DNA of 64,000 bases from Sophora flavescens (lineage: Eukaryota; Streptophyta; Magnoliopsida; Fabales; Fabaceae). A model generated the notes under the pieces. That model was not told where the DNA came from. It was given only the letters and a program-made list of their open reading frames with translations, and ran no database searches. Location: NCBI GenBank assembly GCA_030762895.1, contig CM061062.1, positions 6,537,293 to 6,601,292 of the forward strand, given 5' to 3'. Below, one piece after another: positions 33,369 through 45,368 of the stretch; within the stretch, counting starts at the first letter, position 1, and each line of letters begins with the position of its first letter. Both the position numbers and the translations under genes were made by a program.

Positions 33369-34568
33369 GCTAGTATAATTATTGTTAAATTGATCGTCCA
33401 TTGCATACTCTCTCTGCACGTCCAGAGCAAGTGGATTCTACGCGTCCACTACCTATGTCCTTGCACGTCCACTCTTAGCCTTGTGTGGACTCGTCTTTGA
33501 ACACATTTATTGCTTATATTAATTTGTTCTTGAACACTTTTATATAAAAACTATTATGTTTCCTTGCTGAGTCAGCAACTCTCATCAATCCCATCAAGAC
33601 CTTTTTATGGTCCCAAGTTACCAACGCCGTTTTATCATTATGACATGTCATATCAAAAGTTTTTTTTAAAACCTTTTGATATTCAAGATCCTTTTAGTGA
33701 ATTCTTCTGTACCAACGATAAATATTGGGTTAAGTTTACACTTCCTAGTTGGGCCACTCAAAGGCTGACAACTCAATTAAAAAGGCCACACCAGCGCCAC
33801 CTTAGAGTTGACCAGGTGTTTATCTTTTTAACCCCTCCCCACTTTTTACCTTGCACATTTGCCCCACAGGGACCTAATTGCAAACCCAAAATAAATTTAT
33901 TTTCCTTTTTCTTTTTTTAATCCAAAAGGACCAAGCTGCAATTGCCAACTAAAGTAAAATCTTGGATCCCCCATTTTCCCATTTGTGTTCGTCGCTCTAC
34001 CCTAATCAATCCACCATTGTTTTTCTGCAACATTTTTGTTTCCCATATGTCTTCTTTCTTGTTCGACGGACCAACCTAATCCACCGCCATTGTTTTTCTG
34101 CTACAGCTTCGTATCGTATCCTTATCTCCTCACTCGCGATCGACGGTTCACCCTAATTCACCACCGTTGTCGACCATCATGGGTACACCATTGTTGATAC
34201 CATAAGCACGAAAGTGCCCAGTCTAAATAACTAAACATAGACGAAGAGGACGAGTGGAATATTGAAGTAGATGTCGAATTCAACCAACCAAAAAGCTCGT
34301 TATGTTAGTGTGAGTGGGAATCCCCATTTTGTTCGTTATTTGAAATTATTGTTTTGGTTGATTGTTTTAAAATTGTTGTTTAGGTTGATTATTTAAAAAT
34401 TGATTATTTAAATTACCGTTGAATGATATTTAAAATTGTTGTTCTATGATGTTACCCCCATAATTGTTTCAATTAACCTCCTTCTAGCTTCCCATTGCAT
34501 ATGTATAGTGTTCTACGCTGCTCAATTTGATTTTTACTGTGTATATTGTATGTTCTATTTTGTTTTAG
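33369..34568 (+). other. Region between Copia-2 and the FAR1-related gene
   Basis: It begins with a few CGTCCA-containing phrases (33397-33505) like those of the LTR arrays. An open frame at 33564-33920 (118 codons, ending in a Phe run) has no recognisable domain and is probably chance. The rest is AT-rich and may hold the promoter and leader of the FAR1-related gene. A TTTTAG acceptor-like site sits directly before the ATG at 34569. Confidence 0.45.
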
Positions 34569-37261
34569 ATGGTTGATGTTCAGGTGGAAGACACTGTAGA
34601 TCTCAGTCATGATTCAGATTGGAATAACGATAGAAGTACAAGTAATGTTGTTATTGGTAATAACAATGAAAATAAGGAAGATGGAGATGAAGGCTTGAAA
34701 AGGATAACTGAATTGTCGTTGGATGACATCTTTGGCTTGGAATTTGCATATGAAGTTGAAGCATGTAACTTCTACTTTTCATATGCTAAGACCTAAGAGT
34801 CGTGGTTTCGTGGCTAGAAAAGATGAAATTTGCCGGGATGCGATGGGAGAGATAAACATGCCTCGGTTAGTTTGCAATAGGGAGGGCAAGAGAAATCAAA
34901 GTCATTTGGATAGACTGGATAGAAGTAGAGAACACAGGCCTATTACCCGTACCATGTGCCCTGCCAGGTTTCGTGTCCATATTGATGGCAGACATTCGAA
35001 GTGGATAGTTGTTGTGTTTGAGGATTCACATAACCATGATTTGACATCACCTAAACAAGTTCATCTGAGTCCTTCTTATCGGTCAATGAGCAATGTAGAC
35101 AAGGCACAAGTAGACATCCTTCATTTATATGGTGTGAGGACATGCCATATAATGGGTCTAATGCTTGGACAGAAAGGTGGACATGGTGATCTAGGATTTT
35201 GAAAGAAGGACTTGTACAACCACATAGATCCTCAAAAGTGTGCTAAGATAGAAGATGGTGATGCTTTTGCCGCGCTGTCCTATTTGCAAGCAAAGGCTGA
35301 TAACGATCCCATGTCCTTTGCCAAGTTTACAACAACATCGGAAGGTAGGTTGCAGAATTTGTTTGGGCTGATGGAGCTAGTCGAATAGACTATGAATGTT
35401 TTGGTGACGTGCTGGCGTTTGACACTACCTATAAAAAGAACAAGTACGACAAGCCATTGGTGATCTTTTGCGGTTATAATCACCACGGACAAGCTGCAAT
35501 TTTTTGTTGTGTTCTTGTTGATGATGAGAAGACAGAGATGTATAGATGGGTTTTAGAAACGTTTTGTGAAGCTATGTGTAACAAACACCCAAATGCAATT
35601 GTTACTGATGGAGACAATGCGATGAGGGAAGCTATAAAAATTGTGTTTCCTGATGCTACCCATAGGCTTTGTTCATGGCACCTTCACTAAAATGGTGTTG
35701 AAAATGTAAAGAACTCTGATTTCCTTGAAGAGCTGAAGAAGCTAATCTATGGCAACTTCTCTCCTGCCAAGTTTGAAGAACAATGGGAGGCTATAATTGG
35801 TAAATATGACCTGCATAATAACAAATGGGTAAAACAAATTTATAAGATGAAGGAATCGTGGGCTAGTGCGTACTTGCGTGATAAGTTATTCTGCGGCTTT
35901 AGAACAACCTCGATGTGTGAAGGCATTAACTCCTTCATCAAGAGATATGTGCAACAAAGGAATAGCTTAGTCGATTTTTTGCACAATTTTGAGCGCGCTT
36001 TGAAAGAATACAGACACAATGAATTGATGTCTGATTTCAGGTCTTCATATGCTGACCCTGTTCTTACAACTGCCCTGCATAAAATAGAACAAGGTGCAGT
36101 GAAAGTCTTTACAAGGTCTAAGTTTAGAGAAGTAAAATCTGAGATTGAGGATTGTGTAGCTTTAAATATATCTGAACGGGTAGTTAATGGAGATTCTGTG
36201 CACCTGAAGATGAATAAATTCTACAATCCTAGAAGTGAGTTTGTCATTGTTTTTGATACAGCAGAGAGGAAATTTACATGCGAGTGTCGGATGTTTGAGT
36301 CACGGGGCATTCCTTGCAGTCATATATTTTGTGCAATGAGGCATGAACACATTGATCCTATACCCAGCTCCCTAATTTGCCAACGATGGACCAAGTCTGC
36401 TAAGCTTGACTATATGACAGCTGCTCCTTCTATTGATCGTGATCGAGAAAAACTTGTTATGTTACGTTCAGGTGCATTATCTGCTGCATGCAACAGATTG
36501 TGCAATCTTGAAGCCAGAAACAGGGAGGATTTTTTGTATATTAGATCTGAAATACGTAAACTTACATTAAAGCTAGAGAGTCGTATTAATGGAACACCCC
36601 AACAAAACACAGGTGCTAATGAGATTAACGATCCCGAGGTGGTAAAAACCAAAGGTGCCCCGCAAAAGAAGAAATACGACAAGAAGAGGAGGCGGTGTTC
36701 TCATTGCAAGAGAATTGGTCACAATATTAGTACATGTCATGTTTTATCTCAGAAGGATGTTTTGTGCAGTATGGATGAAGAGCTGTCAGGTTCAGAAGTT
36801 GATTTAGACATGGAAAGAAGTGATAATGTAAGTAGTATGTTTGTTTAATTAAATGAGTAAAAGGTGAACTGTTGATAAAGTACTGGTATGATTTTAGAGC
36901 TCTAATACATTGAATAATATGTAGGTCGATGTTCAGGATGATGACGTTGATGGAACTCAACAAACATGTTCAGTTCAAGCATCTACTCGTAGTGAACATG
37001 TAAGTTTGTCATTTAACTACCAGCTTAAAAAACCATGTATGTTGATAGTGTGAATTCACATCATAATTCCTGTACATTTTTGCATGCATTTTTCATATAG
37101 TTTAGGCATATTTGATTTGATTTTATTAGTTTTTACCTTGGATCTGGTGAGGCGGTTTCTTGGTGTTGTTTTATAGGAATTCAAGAAAAAATGATCAAGA
37201 ATAGCCATGGTGGAGCTTGGATGAAGACAGAGCCTGAAAAGTGAAGAAAATGACCCAAGCA

Positions 37262-37592
37262 GAGCCCATCACGGCCTGGCGGTGATTCCCATCACGGCCG
37301 TGATCGAGCAATAATTGTGAAGAAAGAAGGCAAAAGTCAGAATCTGTCACGGCCTAGCCGTAATACCCATCACGGCCGTGACATGTTAATGGAGCCAGAC
37401 CCCCTCTTGGCAGAATCTGTCACGGCCAAGCCGTGAGGCCCATCACGGCCGTGACAGATCATTTGGTGAAGGCAGAAGCTATCACGGCCTGCCCGTGATG
37501 AGCATCACGGCCGTGATGCTCCAATATTTGAAAGCGCACCAAGGCAGAAAGCGTCACAACCAGGCCGTGACGGCCATCACGGCCGTGGCGCG
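37262..37592 (+). repeat. CACGGCC inverted-repeat module, family-C LTR copy 2
   Basis: Five units pair ATCACGGCC(T/A)(G/A)GCCGTGA with ATCACGGCCGTGA a few bases apart. They lie directly upstream of the TATA box. Confidence 0.9.
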
Positions 37593-38019
37593 AATCCTGA
37601 TTTATAAAAAGGCACAGGCAGAATAGAAGAAACCAGTTTTTGAAACCCTAAAGACTCTCTAAACCAGGGGCAGCTGCACAAGGATTCCATGGAGTTCCTC
37701 CTCCTTTTCATCTATATTTCTTTTGTTGTGGTTATGATCATGAGTGGCTAAACTCCCATTGTTGGGGTTAGGGTAGCTATCTCTGAATTCTCATGTATTT
37801 GATTTGATCTTGTAATGTTGTTTTTACTTCGTTATTGAGTGACTGATTTCTGTGCTTCATGCTTGTTGTGGCTAGCACCCCCATGACTTGATCAGTGTTT
37901 AGACACTAGTGGAAAATATACATTAGACGGTAAAGGTTTACGTCAGTTAACCAAAAACTAGACGTTAAAAAGGGAGCGGTGGCAGTTTTGTAAATATCAG
38001 ACTTCATTAATTCAATTTT

Positions 38020-38195
38020 AACGTCAGTTGTTTTAAGGACTGACGTTAAAAGTGAAGTGGCTCACTTTTAACGTCAGTTCAATAAACAACTGACGTTAAC
38101 AGTGAACGTTTTAACGTCTGTTCTTTATCGAACTGACGTTAAAAGTGAGTCACTTCACTTTTAACGTCAGTCCTTACATCAACAGACGTTAAAGG
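38020..38195 (+). repeat. CACTA copy 2 left outer subterminal repeats
   Basis: Alternating TTTAACGTCAGTTG and ACTGACGTTAAAAGTG half-sites form a nearly continuous dyad chain. Further clusters lie at 39100-39240 and 40025-40160. Confidence 0.9.
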
Positions 38196-38769
38196 TTATT
38201 TTAATAATTTTTTTATCTAGTATACGTACCCTTCCGCATTGCCTTCCTGAAAGTTTCAGTTTCACAATTGCTTTGATGTTTTGTGTTTCTATTTTGAAAA
38301 CTAAAATATATGTGCGAAGTATAAGTTGAATCAATAACCCAAACCGGATCTCATTCATGAAGTGTAATACAGACTGATACAGAAGATTGAAAGGGTTTAA
38401 AATCCTATAAAAAGTTACATTGAAAGGGTTTAAAATCCTAAACATTAAAGTTACATCCCATCAGAGAGTTTTATGAAATATGCCAAAGGGAAAACTATAC
38501 TCCGAAGGGTGCACTCGATCTGTTTTAGCAATGGTCTTGGAACAGTCACTTGCATCCTTTAAGACCTCAGAAAACTGGGGGGCATGAGAGAGCTCAAGAG
38601 AGGCAAAAACAGGTGCACTAGATCTGTTTCAAGCAAAGGCAGTGGTTCTAGAGACTTCCATGACGGTCACTTGCTGCCAAAGCTGAGGTTTGGAACTGTG
38701 ACGCCCGAGCACGTGATTTGCCCTCCAGCAGCTGATTCTCCGGAAGGATGATAAGGTGAGCAACTCACA

Positions 38770-40035
38770 TTATGTGATTTACACAACCTTATCACCCATG
38801 TTATGTGATTTACACAACCTCAGAAGTTGTTTGACCATTAAGACAAAGATCTTTGAGTCTAGGAATAGGAAGAAAGAGTGATGAAGTTAATCTCCATGGC
38901 AGAGCCATATAGTGAAGCCGACAATTAAAAGGATGGAAGGAAGCTATTTATAGGAGCAGGGGATGAAGTTACTAAGCTATTCTGATTTTCTTCAAAACTT
39001 ATCTATAAACTTAATGCTCATTAAGAGGATTAAGTTACAAGGTGCATGGGTAAGTAGCACAGTAGTCAAAGGAATGAATGTTTTTGCAGATATCTATACA
39101 CTTTTAACGTCAGTTGTTTAAAAAAACTGACGTTACAAGTGTTTTTAAAATAAAAAAATTTATTGTTAACGTCAGTTTTTTATACAACTGACGTTAAAAG
39201 TGTGATTTTTTACTTCAGTTAAATAAATAGCTGACGTAAATAATCCTATATATTATAAACGTGCAGAATGAATAATGGAAATAATGTAATTAATATACGG
39301 GAACTTGACAATCATAAATTAAGTTGACGTTAAAAATGAGGTGGTGGCAGTTTGTAAATATTAAATCACTATTTGCGTCAGTTCTATTACATGATTAAAA
39401 GATAAAAAATTTCTGTAACATAGCCCTAAAATATAAAAAAGTTTCTGCTTCAACATCATTTTCTTCTCAATCCCCTGTCATCAGAAACTCCAATGGATGC
39501 ATCACCTCCCTCGTTTGAATTCCATGATGCAAAGTAAATCATCGGTCACTAGCAGCGAAAGCAGAGTGAAATGGATCTTTGCATCTTTCTTCTTCACTGG
39601 AATTCCTTTATGCATCGTCTTGAATCCACAGTCACTTGCTTCCAAAGCAAAGTGAAAGGGATGACGGGGATGGAATAAAGTGAGAGAATCACATTACGTG
39701 ATTCACCCAACCTTACCATCCATGTTATATGATTTACACAACCTCAGAAGTTGTTTGACCATTAAGACAAAGATCTTTGAGTCTAGGCATAGGAAGAAAG
39801 AGTGATGAAGTTAATCTCCATGGCAGAGCCATATTGTGAAGCAGAAAAAATTAAAAGGATGGAAGGAAGCTATTTATAGGAGCAGGGGATGAAGTTACTA
39901 AGCTATTCTGATTTTCTTGAAAACTTATGTAAAACCTTAATGCTCATTAAGAGGATTAGGTTACAAGGTGAATGGGTAAGTAGCACAGTAGTCAAAGGAA
40001 TGAATGTTTTTGCAGAAACTAATAAACTTTTAACG
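38770..40035 (+). repeat. Direct duplication inside CACTA copy 2 (offset about 924 bp)
   Basis: The block around CAGAAGTTGTTTGACCATTA occurs at 38821 and 39745; similarity spans about 38770-39110 and 39690-40035. Copy 1 of the element has it once (about 3660-3990, reversed). Between the duplicates sits extra sequence with its own GACGTTAA sites. Confidence 0.85.
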
Positions 40036-40502
40036 TCCGTTGTGTAATACAACTGACGTTAGAAGTGTGAGTGTTTTTAACGTCAGTTTCTTAAGACAAC
40101 TGACGTTAAATATATGACCTTTAACGTCAGTTTTTACTAACAACTGACGTAAAATGTTGTTTTATTTTGATATTAACGTTTACACCCGCGTGCCTTCTGC
40201 ACTTCTCTGTACGTCTCTTTTCTCTTTTCATCACGCTCAACCCTCACTCTCACTCTCACGCTGCCCTAATCGCGAGCTCATCTCCACCGCAACCACCGCG
40301 AGGGCTTCTTCGCCACCACCGTGAGGTACACTCTTAACCCCTAACTTTGCAATAACTTGACATCTCTCTTTCCCCTTCCCGCGCACTAACTCTCCTTGTC
40401 CCTCTGCTCTCAATAACCACATCGAACGTTGGCCACCACTCGAGCTTCCCACCCACCACCACGCGAGCGCCTATTTCTGGTGAGTCTTTAGGGCACATTT
40501 TT

Positions 40503-40830
40503 TTATTTTTGGTTTTGAGTGTATGTTGAAACTGTAGTCTCAGTAGTTGAAACTTGAAACTGTGAGTTTGAGTTGTTTGGAATGTCTCTATTTTTAGTTT
40601 TGAGTGTATGTTGAAACTGTAGTCTCAGTAGTTGAAACTTGAAACCGTGAGTTTGAATTGTTTGGAATGTCTCTATTTTTGGTTTTGAGTGCATGTTGCT
40701 CTGCTGGTTGATCTGTCATGGCCGTGATGCTCATAACGGCTAGGCCGTGATCAATTCTGCATGTGAGGGTCTGGTTCAGTTGGCACGTTACGGCCGTGAT
40801 GGACATCACTGCCAGGCTGTGACCAGTGCC
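40503..40830 (+). repeat. 85-bp tandem repeat and CACGGCC module in CACTA leader
   Basis: 40503-40694 is the counterpart of the 85-bp repeat of copy 1. It is followed at about 40715-40830 by CATGGCCGTGATGC, ACGGCTAGGCCGTGAT, TTACGGCCGTGATGGACATC and CCAGGCTGTGAC. These are imperfect members of the same inverted-repeat module found in the family-C and Athila-like LTRs. Confidence 0.85.
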
Positions 40831-40999
40831 TGGCAATCTTCAAAAACTGTAGTTTTCAATCTCCTGTATTGTCCTTCTATTGGATAGATGTTTTGTATAT
40901 CTACAGGACCTATCTAGTTATTTTTATTTATACTTATGTATTTATTTTGAGTTATAACCTATGTTAATACATATATATTGTTTCTGAACAGGCATACAT

Positions 41000-43987
41000 A
41001 TGGATCAATCGGATAGCCCGCATGCACGGGAGGACATTGTGGGGGCTTCGCAGGACCCGATCACGCCTACGCCTGATTCTAGTGTAAGTTTAAATGTTAT
41101 ATACTATCTTTAGTCCTTCTTTTTAATGTAAGTTTGTAATGTTACAACCCTCTATTTTATCATTTTTTTTGTCCATACAGACATCACAGGCTCATAGGAA
41201 ACGGGGTAGAGGAGCCACCTCGTTGAAGAAACTAGAGAAGGACAGGCAAAGCGGACAGAAGCTTGAGGTGTCCTTCGATGCTAATCTAAATGCCCAGGGA
41301 CCCCGTGCTAAAGAATTTAATAAGTGGGTGTTTCTACAAGCGAAGCAGCACGTAAGCATCAATTACAACCACTGGAATGATGTTCCACAGAACGTTAAGG
41401 ATCAGATTTGGGAGGCTATCACGGTATTTTACCTTTACATTCGTTTGATTTACATTATTAGATAATTATCCGAGTTATAATCCATCCAGTTGTTATGTAT
41501 TTAATGTGTAGGTAGTTTGGACTGTGCCAAATGACGAGGATCATCGTCATAAATGTATGAAAATGGCATCAAAGCGTTGGAATGGGTTCAAGCATGATCT
41601 TACCAGGTACTATGTATCTGGGAAGAAGCGGCTTGATAAAATGTTCTCGGATTATCCTTGGATTGATCAGGATACTTGGGATATGTTTGCCAGGAGTCGA
41701 CAGGATGGAGAATTTCAGGTTGGTTGATTAAGTTAATTTTGTATGCTTATTATAGATCATTTAACTGTATTTAATTATGTGTTTTTGTTTGAATAGGCTA
41801 AGGCAAATAAGGGTCGGCAGAATCAGGCGAAGAACGTCCACCACCACACCATGTCTCAAGATGGGTACCAGACTCGAATCGAGCAGATGATGGCGGATAG
41901 GCTGAGGGCGAAGCAGAAAGAGCACTCTGCTAGGATTGAAAGAGGAGAGGTGCCTGAGGGCACACCATTAAGTTCTCCGTCAGACATCGACCGCGAGGAT
42001 GTCTGGTTAGCTGGCCGCATGACAAAGACGGGATCTTTTAAAGTTGATGCCACTCGCGAAGTGGCAGATAAGATTGTAAGTAAATAATTAACTTGATTTC
42101 AATTGATATTTGTATAGATATTTGCAACACTTTTCACTTGCACGTTTTTTCATTTTTTTCATTGTAGATGGATCTTAAAGCACAATCCTCCCAGGGCGCA
42201 TTCGTCCCCTTCCGGGACTACGGGGACGTCTTAATAACTGCTCTAGGCAAGAAAGACCATCCTGGTCAGGTTCTCGGTGTTCCTGGGAACGTGACCATCA
42301 AAGAATATTATGGCAAGTCTGCTTCACGAAAGCAAGTGGTCGATGAAGCATCAATTTTGGCTGACATTACTCAGCACCTCATGTCCAACCCAGCTATTAC
42401 AACACATCTGATGCAAGGCTTAATATCCAACCCTGATTTCAAGCAGGCGCTTGCCAGAGAGCTTTCCTCCGTCGGTACATCCCAGGACACCGCAGGGCAT
42501 GCCAACCCTTCACATGTGAGCACAAAAGAGAGTTTTAGTAGGGCACATGTGGAGGACGATGAGTTGGCAGCTAGGGAGCGGGAGTTCGAAGTCCAACGCC
42601 ATGAGCATGAGTTGGAAATGAAAAGGCATGAGCTTGAGTTGGACTCCAAACGACGTGAGCTCGAAATGTTAACAAAGGTATGTATTCATTATTAATGTCC
42701 AAATTAGTCAAATAATTACTTGTGTTTTTTTTAATTATCAAAAACTTATCTATTTTATTTTTCCTAAACTGAAGGCCAAGTCGACGTCGGTGTCGCTGTC
42801 ACCTATCACTTGTTTGTTCTCACTTGGTGAGGATTATGCGTTTGAGATTTTTGAATGTCCATTGGAGCACGATGGATGGGTGGCACGCCCAGATCAACGG
42901 AGGATATTTACCTTCTGTGGTGACGATCTCGGGAACGCCTGCAGAAATAATGTCTGGATGAACAGCAATGTTTTCAGTCTCTGGTGCACGTAAGTTAATT
43001 TTAATTTTATAACTTATTTATTTTTGGTATTTTTCCATTTAATAATTTATTTTAATTTCAATATATATATATTATTTAATTAACATCCACACATTTTCAT
43101 ATCTTAGGTATCTCCATCGTCTTTAGCTTGATAAGGGCGTTGCATCAGTTTACGGTTTCTTAGATCCGTCAATCCTTCTGCCCAATTTCTTTGCTGGCGA
43201 TGCATTGAGTAAATACTTAGGGAACTTGTTGGGAGACAATCCGAAAGAATTATATCTGGCTCCCTACTGTATGAAAAGCCATTGGCAGTTGTTCGTACTT
43301 CACCCGTCTAGGCATAGAGTCATGTTCTTCTGCTCTCTCCACCAAGATCCGCCACCGAAGGTGGTGGAAGCTGTAAATAAGTAAGTAACTAATCTTAAAT
43401 TTAATATAAGTTTTAATATCAGTTGTTTTTAGTTTATTACACACATGATATATGAATTTGTTAATTGATCGACATGATTATTTGTTTATGATAGCGCGCT
43501 GAAGGCGAGTAGCATAAGTTGCGCCAACGGGAGAAGTAGGACTTCTAAGGCTAAAGCAAATCCTGTATGGAACATCCTCAAGGTTTGGTAGTTTATTTAT
43601 CAAATAATTAATATTATAATTACTAATTTATATGTATATTCAACTGACGTTGAAATTAATTTTGTTGGTAGTCTCGATTTCAAATTGACGGGTGGTCGTC
43701 CGGCTATTATGTGATGCTTCATATGCTGAACATAGTCTCTACATCTATTACGGATGGATGAATTAAGGTAATATTTAAACAACTTGTTAAATTATATATT
43801 ATAGTTTTGAAGATGACTTGCATTGATGTTATTGTTATTATTTGAACGTGTGTAGGCATTTAACGACCAATCGCCTATTCAAGAAGATGAGTTAAGAGAC
43901 TTGAGGATGCGCTTCACTGAATTCTTCTTCAAGTATGCGGCTGAAAAAGGAATTGACAAGATACCTCCGCAATATTTAGATAAATAG
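41000..43987 (+). pseudogene. CACTA accessory gene: TnpA-like N-terminus plus Ulp1-like C-terminus, two nonsense codons
   Basis: Exons by GT-AG borders: 41000-41083, 41181-41423, 41512-41718, 41797-42075, 42168-42677, 42775-42989, 43108-43380, 43495-43582, 43672-43766 (approximate), 43856-43987. Exons 1-5 encode a Ptta/En/Spm-type protein with a conserved core (41239-41715) and a heptad-rich stretch (about 42555-42670), likely a DNA-binding accessory factor. Exons 6-10 resemble a Ulp1 cysteine-protease domain: SHWQLFVLHPSRH keeps the His, but FFCSL has Cys where Asp is usual, and WSSGYYVM has Ser where the catalytic Cys is expected. In-frame TAG at about 43124 and TGA at about 43760 truncate it. 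Exons 1-5 remain open. Confidence 0.82.
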
Positions 43988-44240
43988 TTTTTTGTTAGAC
44001 TTTAGAAACTAATTAATAACATGTATATATATATCCTTAGATTGGTAGTTTTGTTTTTTAGACATTGGAACTAAAATTTATTTATATATATACATGGGTT
44101 TTGGTTTTAAGTCCCCCCATTGTTCCATTTTTCCTTTGCAATTCTGTAATGTGTGTGATATTCTGTGTTACTGGGATATTTACTGAATGCAGGGATAGCT
44201 GAGGGGAGTGATATTTTAAAACTGAATTAAAAAAAAAACC
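43988..44240 (+). other. 3' untranslated part of the CACTA gene
   Basis: AT-rich sequence with no coding signal between the stop codon and the right subterminal repeats. Confidence 0.6.
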
Positions 44241-44646
44241 TATTAACGTCAGTTGTATCAAACAACTGACGTTAATAGTATTTTATAAAATATACAGTAC
44301 ACTATTAACGTCAGTTGTTTATTACAACTGACGTTAAAATTAAACCTTTAACGTCAGTTCTTTATAACCACTGACGTTAGTTTTAACAAAATTAACGTTC
44401 GTTGTCTTAAAGAACTGACGTTAATAGTTTTATGTTTAACGTCAGTTGTTTAAAAAATTGACGTTAATTTTTACAAAATTAACGTCAGTTTTGTTAAGAA
44501 ACTGACGTTAATAGTTTTATATTTAACGTCAGTTCTCAAATGACGTTAAAATATTAACTATTAACGTCAGCTGTATTTACGTCAGTCAGTATTCTGACGT
44601 AAAAAATCAATTTTAACTGACGTAAAAAGCACTTATTGCACTAGTG
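44240..44646 (+). repeat. CACTA copy 2 right subterminal repeats and terminus
   Basis: About twenty ACGTCA/TGACGT half-sites occur in alternating directions, e.g. TAACGTCAGTTGTATCAAAC, followed by the GCACTAGTG end. Confidence 0.92.
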
Positions 44647-44959
44647 AGATATCGATAAGCCTCTGGCTTATCTAGTTTTATGACTAGATGAACTAGGGTT
44701 TATGTGCCAATTTATTCGAGTTCACTTTCGTTTTCGCCCAAATTTGCCTTGTTTTGTTCCTAAGTTGGACTTTGACTCGTTTTGCGTCTTTTGTGTAGTT
44801 TTTAGCTTCTTTTGGAAAGAGTTACGCTTGTGGTTGCTTGTGTTGTTTTCAGGTCCATAAGTGAAGCTCTAAGAATTAAGGAAAGTCAAGAAATAGTGGA
44901 GATTGCCATTCTGGAGATTCTCGCCCCGCGAGAGTTTGAAGACCCGGGAAAACAGAGAC

Positions 44960-45350
44960 CATCACGGCCTAGCCGTGATTCACATCACGGGGCGTGAAAG
45001 GAATGTTCGCGTCGCGAGACGTCCTTCGCGTCGCGAGTGTGTGAACTCCAGAAAAGTACCAGAGTCAGAGACCATCACGGCCTAGCCGTGATGTATATCA
45101 CGGCCGTGACCTAAAAGCCACACAAGTCAGAGACCATCACGGCCTAGCCGTGATGTGTATCACGGCCGTGACCCAAAATCCACACAAGGCAGAGAACATC
45201 ACGGCTTGGCCGTGATTCACATCACGGGCCGTGACAAGAGGGCTCGCGTCGCGAGACATCATTCGCGTCGCGAGGGTTTAAATTCCAGAAGTGCGCCAGA
45301 AGCAGAAGCCGTCACGGCCTGGCCGTGATGGCCATCACGGCCGTGACGCG
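44960..45350 (+). repeat. CACGGCC and CTCGC inverted-repeat array in U3
   Basis: Units of about 61 bp (near 45073, 45134 and 45195) hold ATCACGGCCTAGCCGTGAT and ATCACGGCCGTGAC. Between them are CTCGCGTCGCGAG/TTCGCGTCGCGAG dyads. The array ends just before the TATA box. The same array is in the 3' LTR at 58318-58708. Confidence 0.92.
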
Positions 45351-45359
45351 AGGCCTCCT

Positions 45360-45368
45360 TATAAATAG
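45360..45368 (+). promoter_or_regulatory. TATA box of the Athila-like 5' LTR
   Basis: TATAAATAG directly follows the inverted-repeat array; the 3' LTR has the same at 58720-58728. It would drive the genomic transcript. Confidence 0.8.

Larger units (their letters stand above)
37904..44646 (+). mobile_element. CACTA (En/Spm) DNA transposon, copy 2, complete, non-autonomous
   Basis: It runs CACTAGTGGAAAATATACA (37904) to GCACTTATTGCACTAGTG (44646), with AGA target duplications at 37901-37903 and 44647-44649. It is 6743 bp. Both ends carry AACGTCAGTT/AACTGACGTT subterminal arrays. The only gene (41000-43987) is the TnpA-like/Ulp1-like accessory gene. No TNP2/TNPD transposase coding region exists between the ends, so mobility would need a transposase from elsewhere. 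Confidence 0.95.

Noticed and set aside
33564..33920. 118-codon ORF as a gene or env remnant
   Set aside because: No domain, low-complexity Phe tail, no homolog in the window; likely chance in AT-rich DNA.
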